This document shows, piece after piece, positions 26,843 through 35,922 of a stretch of DNA of 64,000 nucleotides (the first letter of the stretch is position 1; each line of letters opens with the position of its first letter). The notes below the pieces were generated by a model. It was not told the origin of the DNA. It saw only the letters and a program-made list of their open reading frames with translations, and did no database searches. This DNA comes from Mongoliitalea daihaiensis (GTDB lineage Bacteria; Bacteroidota; Bacteroidia; Cytophagales; Cyclobacteriaceae): positions 3,880,001 to 3,944,000 of the forward strand of contig NZ_CP063779.1 of the NCBI RefSeq assembly GCF_021596945.1, read 5' to 3'. A program made the translations under genes and the position numbers.

Positions 26843-28466
26843 CTCCATGCTTCCAGTAAATCACAGCATTGGACAAATTATCCATGCTTGATATAACCTG
26901 CTTCATGACATTGGTAAGTGTGGAAATGGGGTAATCCATTTTTTCATGTTGAATTCGTTGATACAAGTCACTGATCCAAAAATTATACACTCCTTCGTTG
27001 TGAATAAGCCATTTGGGAAACTCAGTAATTTCTTCCTGATGCTCCATGTATCTGCTCAACTCTTCCATAAAATCGAAAGAGTATGACTTAATCTCTTTGT
27101 AAAAATACATCAATAAGCTGTTATCGCTATCCTCCATTTCTCGGATATTGTGCATGACATCTTTAAGGTCTTTGGAAGCATAGATAAGCGTCCTCAACGT
27201 CAACATCAAAGAAGTTAGTTTTTGAGCTTCTGCCGGTTGCAGGTTTTGGGATAAGAGAGCTAAATGATATTCCGTCAATTCATCTTCAAGCGTCTTCAAC
27301 TCCTGATAACTTTGATGCAAATCCTTGGGCTGCAAAAGAATTTTCCTCCAGATAGATAGGTTGTTTTTAGAGGGAGTTCCGGCTCTCCACACATTGGAAA
27401 TGAAATTTATAGCTTTTTGATAAGTGAATAGAATATCTTTCTCTAAAGCTGCAATCGCTGCCTCGGGAACTTCTACCGATACACGCTTAGTATAAACAGA
27501 AAAACCTTGTGGTTCATCTTTAGAAAAACGATGAGTCAACCACTTTTCAAAGGGACCCAAAAATGGAGCAAACAAGAGGATTCCTATCAGGCTAATAATC
27601 GAATTTAACAATACCAGTTCCATTAAGGGATCTTTGATTTCAACTATTGAGGAAGTTAAAGCTATCAATTGCTCTACAAAAGAGAAAACAACTAAGCCCG
27701 TGACCACATTGAAAGTAAAGTGGGCCAAAGCCAATCGCTTCTTATCAGCATTTCCCCCCAATGATCCAATGCTGACTGTTATGGTAGTTCCGATTTTTGC
27801 TCCTAAAATCATGGAAACACCTGCAGTCAATGTGATAATATCTGCACTCATGGCACTTAAAACAATGACAATCATAGCAGAACTAGACTGGATAAGGGCA
27901 GTAATCACCATCCCAAGCAATAAATAAATCCACAACCCATAGGACTGAAAAGCTTGTAAATCAATTTGATCGGCCACTTCTTCAATAGACGTTTTCATAA
28001 AGTCTAAACCCAAAAACAATAACCCAAATCCTACTGAAAACATCCCAATATTTCGAAGTAAGGGACGGCTAGAAAAAAACAAGAAAAATAAACTTCCTAT
28101 ACCCAAAAACGGCATAGAAAAAGATGCTACACTAAATTTAAATCCCAAGGTGGCCACTATCCATGCGGTGGCCGTTGTGCCTAGATTCGCTCCCAGAATC
28201 ACCCCTAATGAGTTTTTAAGATTGATTACTCCCGCTCCTAAAAATGCTAATACCATTAAGGTTACCAAGCTACTACTTTGAAGAATTGCGGTAATTAAAG
28301 CACCTACACTGATTCCTTTGATTGGTGTATTTGTAAATTTTTGAAGCAAATGACGGAAGGATTTACCAGCCATTTCCTTCACAGCGGTTTCAAGTTGATG
28401 CATACCCCATAGGAATAGCCCAATTCCAGCCAAAAATTGCCAAAAATCAAAAACAGTTGGTTCCAT
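26820..28466 (-). CDS. Na/Pi-cotransporter family protein with PhoU-like tail
   Basis: The 548-residue protein has about nine transmembrane helices with two copies of the QSSS motif (ALITAILQSSSLVTLM; ALIQSSSAMIVIVL). These are diagnostic for the NptA/PF02690 sodium-phosphate symporter family. The C-terminal third (about 340-540) is soluble and helical, like PhoU. It should take up phosphate with sodium, or act in phosphate signalling. The ATG at 28466 was chosen over an upstream TTG. It faces mgsA-pfkA convergently; methylglyoxal synthase is known to be inhibited by phosphate in other bacteria. Confidence 0.9.
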   Translation of the reverse strand: MEPTVFDFWQFLAGIGLFLWGMHQLETAVKEMAGKSFRHLLQKFTNTPIKGISVGALITAILQSSSLVTLMVLAFLGAGVINLKNSLGVILGANLGTTATAWIVATLGFKFSVASFSMPFLGIGSLFFLFFSSRPLLRNIGMFSVGFGLLFLGLDFMKTSIEEVADQIDLQAFQSYGLWIYLLLGMVITALIQSSSAMIVIVLSAMSADIITLTAGVSMILGAKIGTTITVSIGSLGGNADKKRLALAHFTFNVVTGLVVFSFVEQLIALTSSIVEIKDPLMELVLLNSIISLIGILLFAPFLGPFEKWLTHRFSKDEPQGFSVYTKRVSVEVPEAAIAALEKDILFTYQKAINFISNVWRAGTPSKNNLSIWRKILLQPKDLHQSYQELKTLEDELTEYHLALLSQNLQPAEAQKLTSLMLTLRTLIYASKDLKDVMHNIREMEDSDNSLLMYFYKEIKSYSFDFMEELSRYMEHQEEITEFPKWLIHNEGVYNFWISDLYQRIQHEKMDYPISTLTNVMKQVISSMDNLSNAVIYWKHGEKEVIDN

Positions 28467-28525
28467 AAATGTGTACAGCAATTACCAAAATTACAGGTTT
28501 AGCTGTAAAAACAAAGTTTTACGTA

Positions 28526-29089
28526 TCAACCGACCCGCTTAAATTTCGCTTTTTTCATTTTTCTGGGATTATACCAAAGGTAAAATCCCGTAATCGCAAA
28601 TGCAATTAATGCAAGTGAAGTCAATGTGCTGTATATAATTTTGGTGTTTTCACTGCTGGACGCTATCAAAAAATCTAAAATACTGCCATCGTGAATCTTT
28701 TCTATCAAATCGGAATTTCGTTGAGCGATGGACAAAACCTCTCCGGAATAGCCATCTACCTGTACTTCTGTAAAATGATTTTTAAACACAATTTTAGCTA
28801 TACCTTTCTCGGGTCGTACATCCACGCGGTCGATCACATCGGATTTCCCAACACTATCCCGGATGACCTGCCGACCGATCGCAATCATTTCCTCCATAGA
28901 AATCCATGCTGTCGGGTTTTCTACCTTGGTTTTTTGGGTTTTGGGAATCAGCCCTGTTTCCTTTTTCCATGCCAACAAAATCGCAGTAATACCAATCACC
29001 AACATAAAAACCACAAAAGGCAAGCTTAGCCATTTATGGATTCGACGGTTGATGCGGGTATTTCGGGCCGTTCGGGAGGTATTCAGCAT
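28526..29089 (-). CDS. PepSY-domain membrane protein
   Basis: The 187-residue protein has an N-terminal transmembrane helix (about 20-42) after the motif RRIHKWLSLP, a PepSY domain (about 60-120, ending VDGYSGEVLS) and a second helix (about 152-172, ending GFYLWYNP). That is the compact form of PepSY-associated TM proteins, often linked to iron or siderophore reduction and transport. No iron gene is nearby. It follows the HMG-CoA-lyase-like gene by only 10 bp, so it is probably co-transcribed with it. Confidence 0.82.
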   Translation of the reverse strand: MLNTSRTARNTRINRRIHKWLSLPFVVFMLVIGITAILLAWKKETGLIPKTQKTKVENPTAWISMEEMIAIGRQVIRDSVGKSDVIDRVDVRPEKGIAKIVFKNHFTEVQVDGYSGEVLSIAQRNSDLIEKIHDGSILDFLIASSSENTKIIYSTLTSLALIAFAITGFYLWYNPRKMKKAKFKRVG

Positions 29090-29099
29090 TTCCTTTGTA

Positions 29100-29951
29100 T
29101 TAAGAATTAAAAACCACCTGAGCCAACTTCATAGCTTCAGCAAATTCATCTGTTTTCAATCCAAGTTGATAACCCTTCGCTTCCAAAATAGCTATCAACT
29201 GCTCAGTAGCCACATTCCCTACCAACTCATCTTTGGCCATCGGACATCCTCCAAAACCTTTGAGTGCTCCATCAAAACGTGTACATCCTGCAGCCAAAGC
29301 AGCATTGATTTTTGGTGCCAACTCATGGGCTTGGGTATGCAGGTGAAGACCAAACTCTATGGTAGGAAAAGCCTGAGCATTCACATGGTAAAGTGAACCA
29401 ATTAATTCAGGACTTGCGGTACCTGTTGTGTCAGCAAATGAAATAATTTCAATATCCAAATCAACTAATTTCTGTACGAAAGAAGCCACCAACTCAGGAG
29501 AATAAGGATCCCCATAAGGATTTCCAAAACCCATACTCAAGTAGGTAACGAGACGCTTGCCTTTTATCTCGCACAAATTTTGGATTTCCTCCACAGCTTG
29601 TAAAGCATCAGCAATACTTTTATTGGTATTGCGTTGTTGGAAAGTTTCGGATACCGAAAGCGGAAAGCCCAAATAATCAATCTGCTCAAATTGACAGGCA
29701 TCTTCAGCACCTCGAAGATTGGCTACAATAGCCAAAAGCTTGGAATGGGTTCCAAACAAATCCAATTGATCCAAAACATCCCCTGTATCCCGCATTTGTG
29801 GAATAGCTTTGGGACTGACAAAAGATCCGAAATCAATGGTATCAAAACCTACTTGTAGTAATTGATTGATGTAGGCCGCCTTGATGGAGGTATCGATAAA
29901 ACCGGGAAGCCCTTGCATCGCATCCCGTGGACATTCAATTAACTTAATCAT
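29100..29951 (-). CDS. HMG-CoA lyase-like TIM-barrel enzyme
   Basis: The 283-residue protein belongs to the DRE-TIM metallolyase family. ECPRDAMQGL gives the catalytic Arg-Asp, SFVSPKAIPQM is typical of HMG-CoA lyases, GLHLHTQ supplies two metal-binding His, and GGCPMAKDELVGNVATE contains the loop Cys and the Asn ligand. The usual DTYGQ after the HxH pair is missing, and PRDGLQ is PRDAMQ, so the substrate may differ from HMG-CoA. The classical role is cleavage to acetoacetate and acetyl-CoA in leucine degradation. No leucine pathway genes are adjacent. Confidence 0.85.
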   Translation of the reverse strand: MIKLIECPRDAMQGLPGFIDTSIKAAYINQLLQVGFDTIDFGSFVSPKAIPQMRDTGDVLDQLDLFGTHSKLLAIVANLRGAEDACQFEQIDYLGFPLSVSETFQQRNTNKSIADALQAVEEIQNLCEIKGKRLVTYLSMGFGNPYGDPYSPELVASFVQKLVDLDIEIISFADTTGTASPELIGSLYHVNAQAFPTIEFGLHLHTQAHELAPKINAALAAGCTRFDGALKGFGGCPMAKDELVGNVATEQLIAILEAKGYQLGLKTDEFAEAMKLAQVVFNS

Positions 29952-30028
29952 AGGCTAAAGGTAAATTGAAGATATCAGTCCGACAACTCAATTATTTAAA
30001 TGGTCTGTCGTAATTTTTTCAGTGGCTT

Positions 30029-30559
30029 TTAAAGCTGAAGACTACCAGACACCAACTGTATATGACCTAAATGATGGTGAGAGTGCCATGCATACAAAGC
30101 AACATTAAAATCCAAAGCAATAGACTGCTTGCGCTCTGGATGGTAAAATGTCTTTTGAAAGTCCTCTTGCTTCATAGTGCGCATCAGCAACACCCATCTA
30201 GTATGAACAGCTTGAATGATTGCCAAACTATCCTGTACAGGTGCTGATTTGCCGTCAGGTAATTCGGCCCATAGATCTTCGTGGTAAGGTTTAACAGTAG
30301 GGTTATCCTCTGTCAATGCCAACTTAAACCTACAAAAGCTGTTCATATGACTATCAGCACAGTGATGGATAACTTGTCTGACAGTCCATCCACCTTCTCG
30401 GTAGGGGGTATTTAATTGTTCGTCTGTTAGTGTTTGTACTTCTTTCCTTAACAACATAGGAAAATCCTGTATGCTTTGGATCCAGGCAATAAAATCTTGT
30501 TCGCTGTAATCTTTGTGGAAAGTGAATTTTCCAATCGGATACTGTTTGGTACGTTCCAT
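30029..30559 (-). CDS. YfiT/BstA-type DinB-fold metal-dependent transferase
   Basis: The 176-residue protein begins MERTKQYPIGKFTF and has GGWTVRQVIHHCADSHMNSF and WHSHHHLGHI. These three His-containing sites bind a metal ion in DinB-fold enzymes such as B. subtilis YfiT/BstA, a putative bacillithiol S-transferase. The longer frame upstream of 30559 would run into the divergent dipeptidase gene, so the internal ATG was chosen. Only 67 bp separate the two divergent starts. Confidence 0.88.
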   Translation of the reverse strand: MERTKQYPIGKFTFHKDYSEQDFIAWIQSIQDFPMLLRKEVQTLTDEQLNTPYREGGWTVRQVIHHCADSHMNSFCRFKLALTEDNPTVKPYHEDLWAELPDGKSAPVQDSLAIIQAVHTRWVLLMRTMKQEDFQKTFYHPERKQSIALDFNVALYAWHSHHHLGHIQLVSGSLQL

Positions 30560-30626
30560 CACATCTTCTATTGAAATATGGTTCCAATCTAGTAAATTGA
30601 ACAATACAAACCAGCAAAACAACCTC

Positions 30627-31877
30627 ATGTGTGACACATTTGTAGCCTTGGGCTCTCTAACCTTAACTGGAAATACGATTTTAGCCAAAAACTCCGATCG
30701 GGAACCGGAAGAGGCCCAAGCATTGGTTCATATCCCTCGAACAAAGCACAGCGCTGCATTTGTCCAATGTACCTTTATTGATATTCCCCAAGTCAGCGAA
30801 ACATACGAGGTGATTCTTTCCAAACCTTTCCAGATGTGGGGAGCCGAAATGGGCGCGAATGAATTTGGACTTACCATCGGTAATGAAGCGGTATTTACAA
30901 CCGTAAAAATGTCCCGCACCAATCAAGGCTTGACAGGCATGGATATGATTCGTTTATGTTTGGAGCGGTGTACAAAGGCTACAGAGGCACTTACACTGAT
31001 CCAAGAATTGCTCCAAACTTATGGACAAGATGCATGCGGTGGCTACAAAAACAACTCATTTTTTTACCATAATAGCTTCATCATTTCAGACCCAGAAGAA
31101 TCCTTTGTATTCGAAACCGCTGGAAAATCTTGGGCTTACAGACGGATTACGGATCATCACAGCATTTCCAACGGGTTAGGTATCCATACAGATTATGACG
31201 CTTTTCATCTAGAAATAGAACCAAAAGCATTCCCGTATTTCTGGAGAAAGGCAGCAAATCCCTTTTCTTTCAAAGATTACTTTTCCGATATCCTCTACAC
31301 ACAGGTTGGTCGGGCCAAACAACGCCAAAGTTGCAGCATAGGACTTTTAAAAAATCATATCCATCCAGGAGTCAGCGTGGAATCAGCTATGGATATTTTG
31401 AAAACTCATCATATGCCAGATTCCGATTTTACACCCAAAAAAGCCACTACCGCTTGCCTATGCATGCACGCAACGGGTCTGACAAATCCTAGCACAACCA
31501 CAGGAAGTATGGTGACCGAATTACGAAAAAATGGCACTCATACCCTATGGATGACAGGAACTTCCATGCCTTGTTTGTCAGTCTATATCCCCTTCTTTTT
31601 TGGGACTCCTACGCTTGAGAATTTTCGAGTGCCAACAGCTAAACCAGACGATTCCTTTTGGTGGCAAGCAGAAAAACTACATCAATGGATTTGCCAGGAC
31701 TACTCAGTTAGAAAAGTTGACTGGCAAAAAGAAACCGACCGTTTACAAAAAAGCCTGATCAAGCAAGAACAAGCCTTATTTTCTGGTCAAACATCAATGG
31801 AAAGGCTGAGTGAATTTAGCGGAAAGGCTTTAACTGAAGTTGAGGAGTTATACCAAAAATTCCTTTCCCTAATCTAA
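30627..31877 (+). CDS. C69-family dipeptidase (Ntn-hydrolase)
   Basis: The 416-residue protein starts MCDTFVALG, so removal of Met would expose Cys2 as the nucleophile of a peptidase C69/U34 enzyme. NTILAKNSDRE follows, then MGANEFGLTIGNEAVFT and HATGLTNPSTTTGSM. Relatives are dipeptidases and acyl-CoA:6-aminopenicillanic-acid acyltransferase-like enzymes. An upstream start is open but would bury the cysteine. There is no signal peptide, so it acts in the cytoplasm. It is divergent from the BstA-like gene. Confidence 0.88.
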   Translation: MCDTFVALGSLTLTGNTILAKNSDREPEEAQALVHIPRTKHSAAFVQCTFIDIPQVSETYEVILSKPFQMWGAEMGANEFGLTIGNEAVFTTVKMSRTNQGLTGMDMIRLCLERCTKATEALTLIQELLQTYGQDACGGYKNNSFFYHNSFIISDPEESFVFETAGKSWAYRRITDHHSISNGLGIHTDYDAFHLEIEPKAFPYFWRKAANPFSFKDYFSDILYTQVGRAKQRQSCSIGLLKNHIHPGVSVESAMDILKTHHMPDSDFTPKKATTACLCMHATGLTNPSTTTGSMVTELRKNGTHTLWMTGTSMPCLSVYIPFFFGTPTLENFRVPTAKPDDSFWWQAEKLHQWICQDYSVRKVDWQKETDRLQKSLIKQEQALFSGQTSMERLSEFSGKALTEVEELYQKFLSLI

Positions 31878-31910
31878 ACTTAATCAGCTCTTTTTAAGTA
31901 AATTGCTACT

Positions 31911-32204
31911 ATGAAAGAGCCTTTTGACAAATCACAGGTAAAGGAGCCAGACCTAAGTTATAGACCATATTCCTATGCCGACTACCTTACATGGGAGCTT
32001 GATGAAATGGTAGAACTCATCCAAGGGAAAGTCTTAAAAAAAACCGCTGCACCAAGACGGATTTATCAATATGCAACCACCATTCTGCTTTCGATAGTTT
32101 ATCAAAAGTTAACAGGAGGACCATGTCAGGTGTATACGGCTCTTTTAAGCGCTTTCTCAGCCACCCATGAAGAGGGTTGCAATAAAAAATCGCCAATAAA
32201 ATGA
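31911..32204 (+). pseudogene. Truncated Uma2-family (DUF820) protein
   Basis: The 97-residue frame contains YSYADYLTWELDEMVELIQG and APRRIYQ, the typical N-terminal half of a Uma2-family PD-(D/E)xK-like protein of about 190 residues. After CQVYTA the frame diverges into unrelated residues and stops, and the half with the catalytic Asp and Glu is absent. A frame change just after GGPCQVY would restore only a few more codons before a stop. It is probably a dead gene. Confidence 0.65.
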
Positions 32205-32229
32205 GCCAAAAGGAGTTTGATGAGTACAA

Positions 32230-32412
32230 TCATGACATCAGGACTTTAATTTTTTTTCGGAAAAGTCTCTCCACTGCCAATAACTCATCCACATGAGCCC
32301 TATTCCATCTGCCGCTTACGGAATTTTGTTTGATCCCTAATTGTCCCCCTATCGCTTGTTGGCTTGTCAATCGCCTTGAAGCCACGATATCTCCTGTTAT
32401 AACTGCTACCAT
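32230..32412 (-). pseudogene. SatD-family gene with internal deletion
   Basis: The 60-residue frame joins the N terminus of a SatD-type protein (MVAVITGDIVASRRLTSQ) directly to a C-terminal helix-turn-helix like that of the same family (AIGGQLGIKQNSVSGRWNRAH). The 130 or so residues between are missing, while the frame is kept. A palindrome lies directly upstream. It may be dead, or it may make a minimal DNA-binding peptide. Confidence 0.6.
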
Positions 32413-32418
32413 AGCTAA

Positions 32419-32442
32419 AATATCGTCGATTTAAACGATATT
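32419..32442. promoter_or_regulatory. Palindrome AATATCGT-N8-ACGATATT
   Basis: A perfect inverted repeat lies 7-30 bases upstream of the satD remnant and just after the end of dacB. It could be the old SatD operator or serve as a weak terminator of dacB, since a few T residues follow on the minus strand. Confidence 0.5.
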
Positions 32443-32447
32443 ATGAA

Positions 32448-33725
32448 TCAATACTGTTCCCAAATAGTCGTCATCACCTCTACCATGGCTTCTCGGATAG
32501 CTGCTGTTGGGCGAACAAAGTTGTTGTTCATAAAAACAAATCGATACCTATTCCCTTTTTTACTCTCCAGCCATCCACTCTGCAAGTGTGCATACCTCAA
32601 AGTACCTGTTTTTGCCCAAACAAAAGGATCCCCCGAATCAGCAGTCTTATACGCATTTTTGAGGGTACCCGACACTCCTCCCGCTGGCAAAATCTCCCGT
32701 AACCGTTCTTGTCCCAATTCAACTTCCAACAAGCGCAAAACATCCAAAACTGCACTGGGTGTAACTAAATTAATCCTTGATAATCCAGAGCCATCATACC
32801 ACTGAGGCTTAAACTTGAAATCAACAAAATACTGCTCTAAACTATAATCAATAGCATTTTTCACCTGCAAATCATCCCCAACCCTACTTGCCAACAGGAG
32901 CAATTGCTGCTCTGCTAAAAAGTTATCGGATGGTTGCATCATATGCTTGTATAAGGTATCCGATGGAATGCTATAAAAAGTCCGGAATGAAGCTGGTTTG
33001 GAAGCTTGGATCAATTGAACCGACCTCTTAAGGGTATCGGATAATAATAATTGAGAAACGAGGTGGTTACTCGGAAAAGGAATCCGTTCAGAAAAATCCG
33101 TTGGTACATCCATGTCAGGATAGCGCAGTCCATCACCCACGATCGTTCTGACAACATCAAAGGTTTTCAATGAAAGGCTTGCATCTTTGGAAATAAACTG
33201 ACCCATCACCTCAGGACTTGTCTTGACTCCACCTTTCCCATCCGACTGGATAGTCACTGTATTGCCATATATGGGGAAAACAGCTAAATCTGCCCTCCAA
33301 TAACTTGGCTCGAATTCAGGTTCTTCCTGCTTTACCAAATAAATTGTGTATGGAGTGTTAGTCAAAAAATCAAATACCCTTCCATTGTCCAGTTTGGGAT
33401 GCAAAAAACTAGGATCTCCTGTACCCCATATCAACAGAGAATCTCCTTGAATACTGTAATCAAAGGCGGGAATGGAATCACCTAATATTTTTAAAGAGGC
33501 ATATAAGGTCAATAATTTGGTATTGGAAGCAGGAATAAAATACTTATCTGCATGCTCCTTGTAAATGATCTTTCCTTCACCATCCTCTAAAACAAACCCC
33601 ACAAAATGCTCTTGCAAAACCTCTTGAGATTCCAAAAGCTTTCGAATATGCTTCGCTTTTGGCTTTTGAGCCTGAACAAATACCGGTAAAAAGCCCAGCA
33701 GTAAGTAAATTATTGATCGTTTCAT
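32448..33725 (-). CDS. dacB: PBP4-type D-alanyl-D-alanine carboxypeptidase/endopeptidase
   Basis: The 425-residue protein has a signal peptide (ending VQAQ) and the three penicillin-binding motifs of family S13: S67-N-T-K70, SDN (in QPSDNFLAEQ) and KTG (in WAKTGTL). It trims or cuts peptidoglycan cross-links in the periplasm. The protein is shorter than E. coli PBP4, with a reduced domain II. Its start overlaps the S9 peptidase stop by one base (TGATG), so it is translated after that gene. Confidence 0.92.
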   Translation of the reverse strand: MKRSIIYLLLGFLPVFVQAQKPKAKHIRKLLESQEVLQEHFVGFVLEDGEGKIIYKEHADKYFIPASNTKLLTLYASLKILGDSIPAFDYSIQGDSLLIWGTGDPSFLHPKLDNGRVFDFLTNTPYTIYLVKQEEPEFEPSYWRADLAVFPIYGNTVTIQSDGKGGVKTSPEVMGQFISKDASLSLKTFDVVRTIVGDGLRYPDMDVPTDFSERIPFPSNHLVSQLLLSDTLKRSVQLIQASKPASFRTFYSIPSDTLYKHMMQPSDNFLAEQQLLLLASRVGDDLQVKNAIDYSLEQYFVDFKFKPQWYDGSGLSRINLVTPSAVLDVLRLLEVELGQERLREILPAGGVSGTLKNAYKTADSGDPFVWAKTGTLRYAHLQSGWLESKKGNRYRFVFMNNNFVRPTAAIREAMVEVMTTIWEQY

Positions 33726-35809
33726 CAGGGATTTAAGTGTTTACGAAGAAATGCTACTGTTGCGGCATTCACTTTTACCAAGTTCTCAAATTTCATCCAA
33801 TGATGGCTGTCATCAGGGATCATCAGGTACTCATAGGGCATATTTCGCTCATCAAATCTTCGGATAATATCCGCGGTGTGACTCACATTGACATTGCGAT
33901 CATCATCTCCATGAATAAAAAGTACCGGGGATGTCCAAGTATCTAGATATGCAAGCGGTGACGATAACCAGGCCGTGCGCAGTGCTCTATCAAAATCAGG
34001 GGCTTTTTCAAATCCAGCAGGCGGCACCAGACGACTGGATAACTCATGCACCCCATGGATATCTACCCCTACTTTGAACAAATCCGAATCTCTTCCCAAA
34101 GCCAAGGCTGTCAAATAGCCTCCATAGGACCCTCCATAAATTCCTATCCTTTCTCCATCCACCACATCCAACGAAGCTAGGTATTCACCAGCAGCTTTCA
34201 CATCCAAGTACTCCTCTGCTCCTTGCCAATAGGTCCGTGCGGGCCTGTGAAATTCAAAGCCATACCCTATCCCCAATCTGAAATTGACCGAAAGCACTGC
34301 AAATCCTAACTCTGCTAAGTATTGATTGACCGCGTAGGTATTGGAATAATAATCTCCATAATGCCAGCCAAGCAACATTTGACGCTGAGGGCCACCATGA
34401 ACAAAAACGATACCTGGCTTTTGTGGGGCACCACCTTCTTTGACAAACAGTTGTCCATGCACTTTTAACCCATCTGGAGACTCAAAAACCACTTGCTTGG
34501 GAACTACTAATTCTCTAGGCATAACCGATGGAATTCGATCTTCCGCAATCAGCGTCATCGATTGGGTTTCGTGTGAAAATACAGCAGGAATCAAAGGCCT
34601 ATGTACAGTAGATGATACCAACCCTACAAAGTTTCCTCCAGCAAGCGGTACAGGAATCGCTTCAATGCCCTCTCCTGGTGTGAGGACTTCAAAGTCACCG
34701 GACGCTACATGAACTCTCGTAACGTGTCTGCGATCGATATCTTCTTTCGCAGGGCCTGTGTTGGCTGAAAAATAAAGGTACTGTCCATCATGGCTCAAAG
34801 AAACATGCTCCACCATAAAATCCCCTTGAGTCAACTGCCGTCGATTGCCTTGCAAGTCCATGGCATAGAGGTGAGGCCAGCCATCTTCATAGGATAAAAA
34901 GGTAAGGGTATTGTTGGCTACCCATCTCAGATTAAAGCTCCCATGAGTCGTGGGTACAGAGCCTCGAAGAGTTTCAGGAGCTTTCCATAAAAACTTAGCT
35001 TGGCCGCTCGTACGGTCATAAACCCAGATTTCCCAAGGGCTATGCCTTTGCTCCAAAATCGGAAAAGGCTCAGGTCTTCCTCCCGGAAGTCTGATGAATG
35101 CGATGTACTGCCCATCCTGAGACCAAGTAGGTTGAGCATCCTTGTAAAACGATGGCGCTATCCAGCTAACTTGTTTGGAAAACATATCCACCGTAGCAAT
35201 CATACTATGTGTTCCTCTATTGACCGAAAAAAGCAAAGACTTCCCATCGGGAGACCAGGACACTTGGGAGACAGTTCCTGTTGTCTCTAGTAGTGGAGCA
35301 AGATTTTTTCCAGTACTTTCCATCATCCAAAGCTGTCTGTTTTTGATAAAAACGATTCGCGTCCCATCCGGTGAAAACATTGGATCATCACCCTCTGTCA
35401 ATTTCTCTGCTTTACGATCTGCTATAGCTACTTTCCAAATTTCCACTTTGGGCGTAAATGGCATTTGAGAAGGATTGATCCCAAGTCCCGGGTCCCAGTT
35501 GGACCCATGCTCTCCTCCCCTCACGAAAAGCAATTCCTTTCCATCAGGAGAGAACTGTAAGCTGGTAATTTCTTGCCCATCGTCCTGTAGAAAGTCAGTA
35601 ATTTGCAATGCTTCAAAAGTAGGAGCCTTTGCTATAAAAACATTTCTTTTACCTTGCTCATTCATCGTCCAAGCCAACTGCTCATCCACTGGAGAAGCGG
35701 TGAGTTCGGATGGAAATGGAAAGGAAGAAATATCCTGAACTGAAAACCGTTGGGCTTGTACCGAAGCAAGCGACCAACAAAAGAGGATGAGAAAAAAGAA
35801 TTGTTTCAT
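33725..35809 (-). CDS. Secreted S9-family prolyl oligopeptidase-like peptidase
   Basis: The 694-residue protein has a signal peptide (ending SVQAQ), a TolB/WD40-like beta-propeller (about 30-420) and a C-terminal alpha/beta-hydrolase domain. The catalytic Ser is in GIYGGSYGGYL, the Asp in HGDDDRNV and the His in DDSHHW. Such enzymes remove dipeptides or acyl-peptides from oligopeptides in the periplasm. The ATG at 35809 starts the signal peptide; the 13 upstream codons do not fit. It is translationally coupled to dacB. Confidence 0.92.
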   Translation of the reverse strand: MKQFFFLILFCWSLASVQAQRFSVQDISSFPFPSELTASPVDEQLAWTMNEQGKRNVFIAKAPTFEALQITDFLQDDGQEITSLQFSPDGKELLFVRGGEHGSNWDPGLGINPSQMPFTPKVEIWKVAIADRKAEKLTEGDDPMFSPDGTRIVFIKNRQLWMMESTGKNLAPLLETTGTVSQVSWSPDGKSLLFSVNRGTHSMIATVDMFSKQVSWIAPSFYKDAQPTWSQDGQYIAFIRLPGGRPEPFPILEQRHSPWEIWVYDRTSGQAKFLWKAPETLRGSVPTTHGSFNLRWVANNTLTFLSYEDGWPHLYAMDLQGNRRQLTQGDFMVEHVSLSHDGQYLYFSANTGPAKEDIDRRHVTRVHVASGDFEVLTPGEGIEAIPVPLAGGNFVGLVSSTVHRPLIPAVFSHETQSMTLIAEDRIPSVMPRELVVPKQVVFESPDGLKVHGQLFVKEGGAPQKPGIVFVHGGPQRQMLLGWHYGDYYSNTYAVNQYLAELGFAVLSVNFRLGIGYGFEFHRPARTYWQGAEEYLDVKAAGEYLASLDVVDGERIGIYGGSYGGYLTALALGRDSDLFKVGVDIHGVHELSSRLVPPAGFEKAPDFDRALRTAWLSSPLAYLDTWTSPVLFIHGDDDRNVNVSHTADIIRRFDERNMPYEYLMIPDDSHHWMKFENLVKVNAATVAFLRKHLNP

Positions 35810-35846
35810 GACATTGGAGGTTTTTTGAAATTTAATCAAAACAGGC

Positions 35847-35889
35847 AAAAAAAGAAAACCTAACAGGTTTTAAATACCTGTTAGGTTTC
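35847..35889 (-). terminator. Intrinsic terminator of the SusCD operon
   Basis: On the minus strand AAACCTAACAGG pairs perfectly with CCTGTTAGGTTT and is followed by TCTTTTTTT, 34 bases after the last gene. Confidence 0.85.
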
Positions 35890-35922
35890 TACAAAGTAAG
35901 TACATAGGACTCCGTACTTAGC

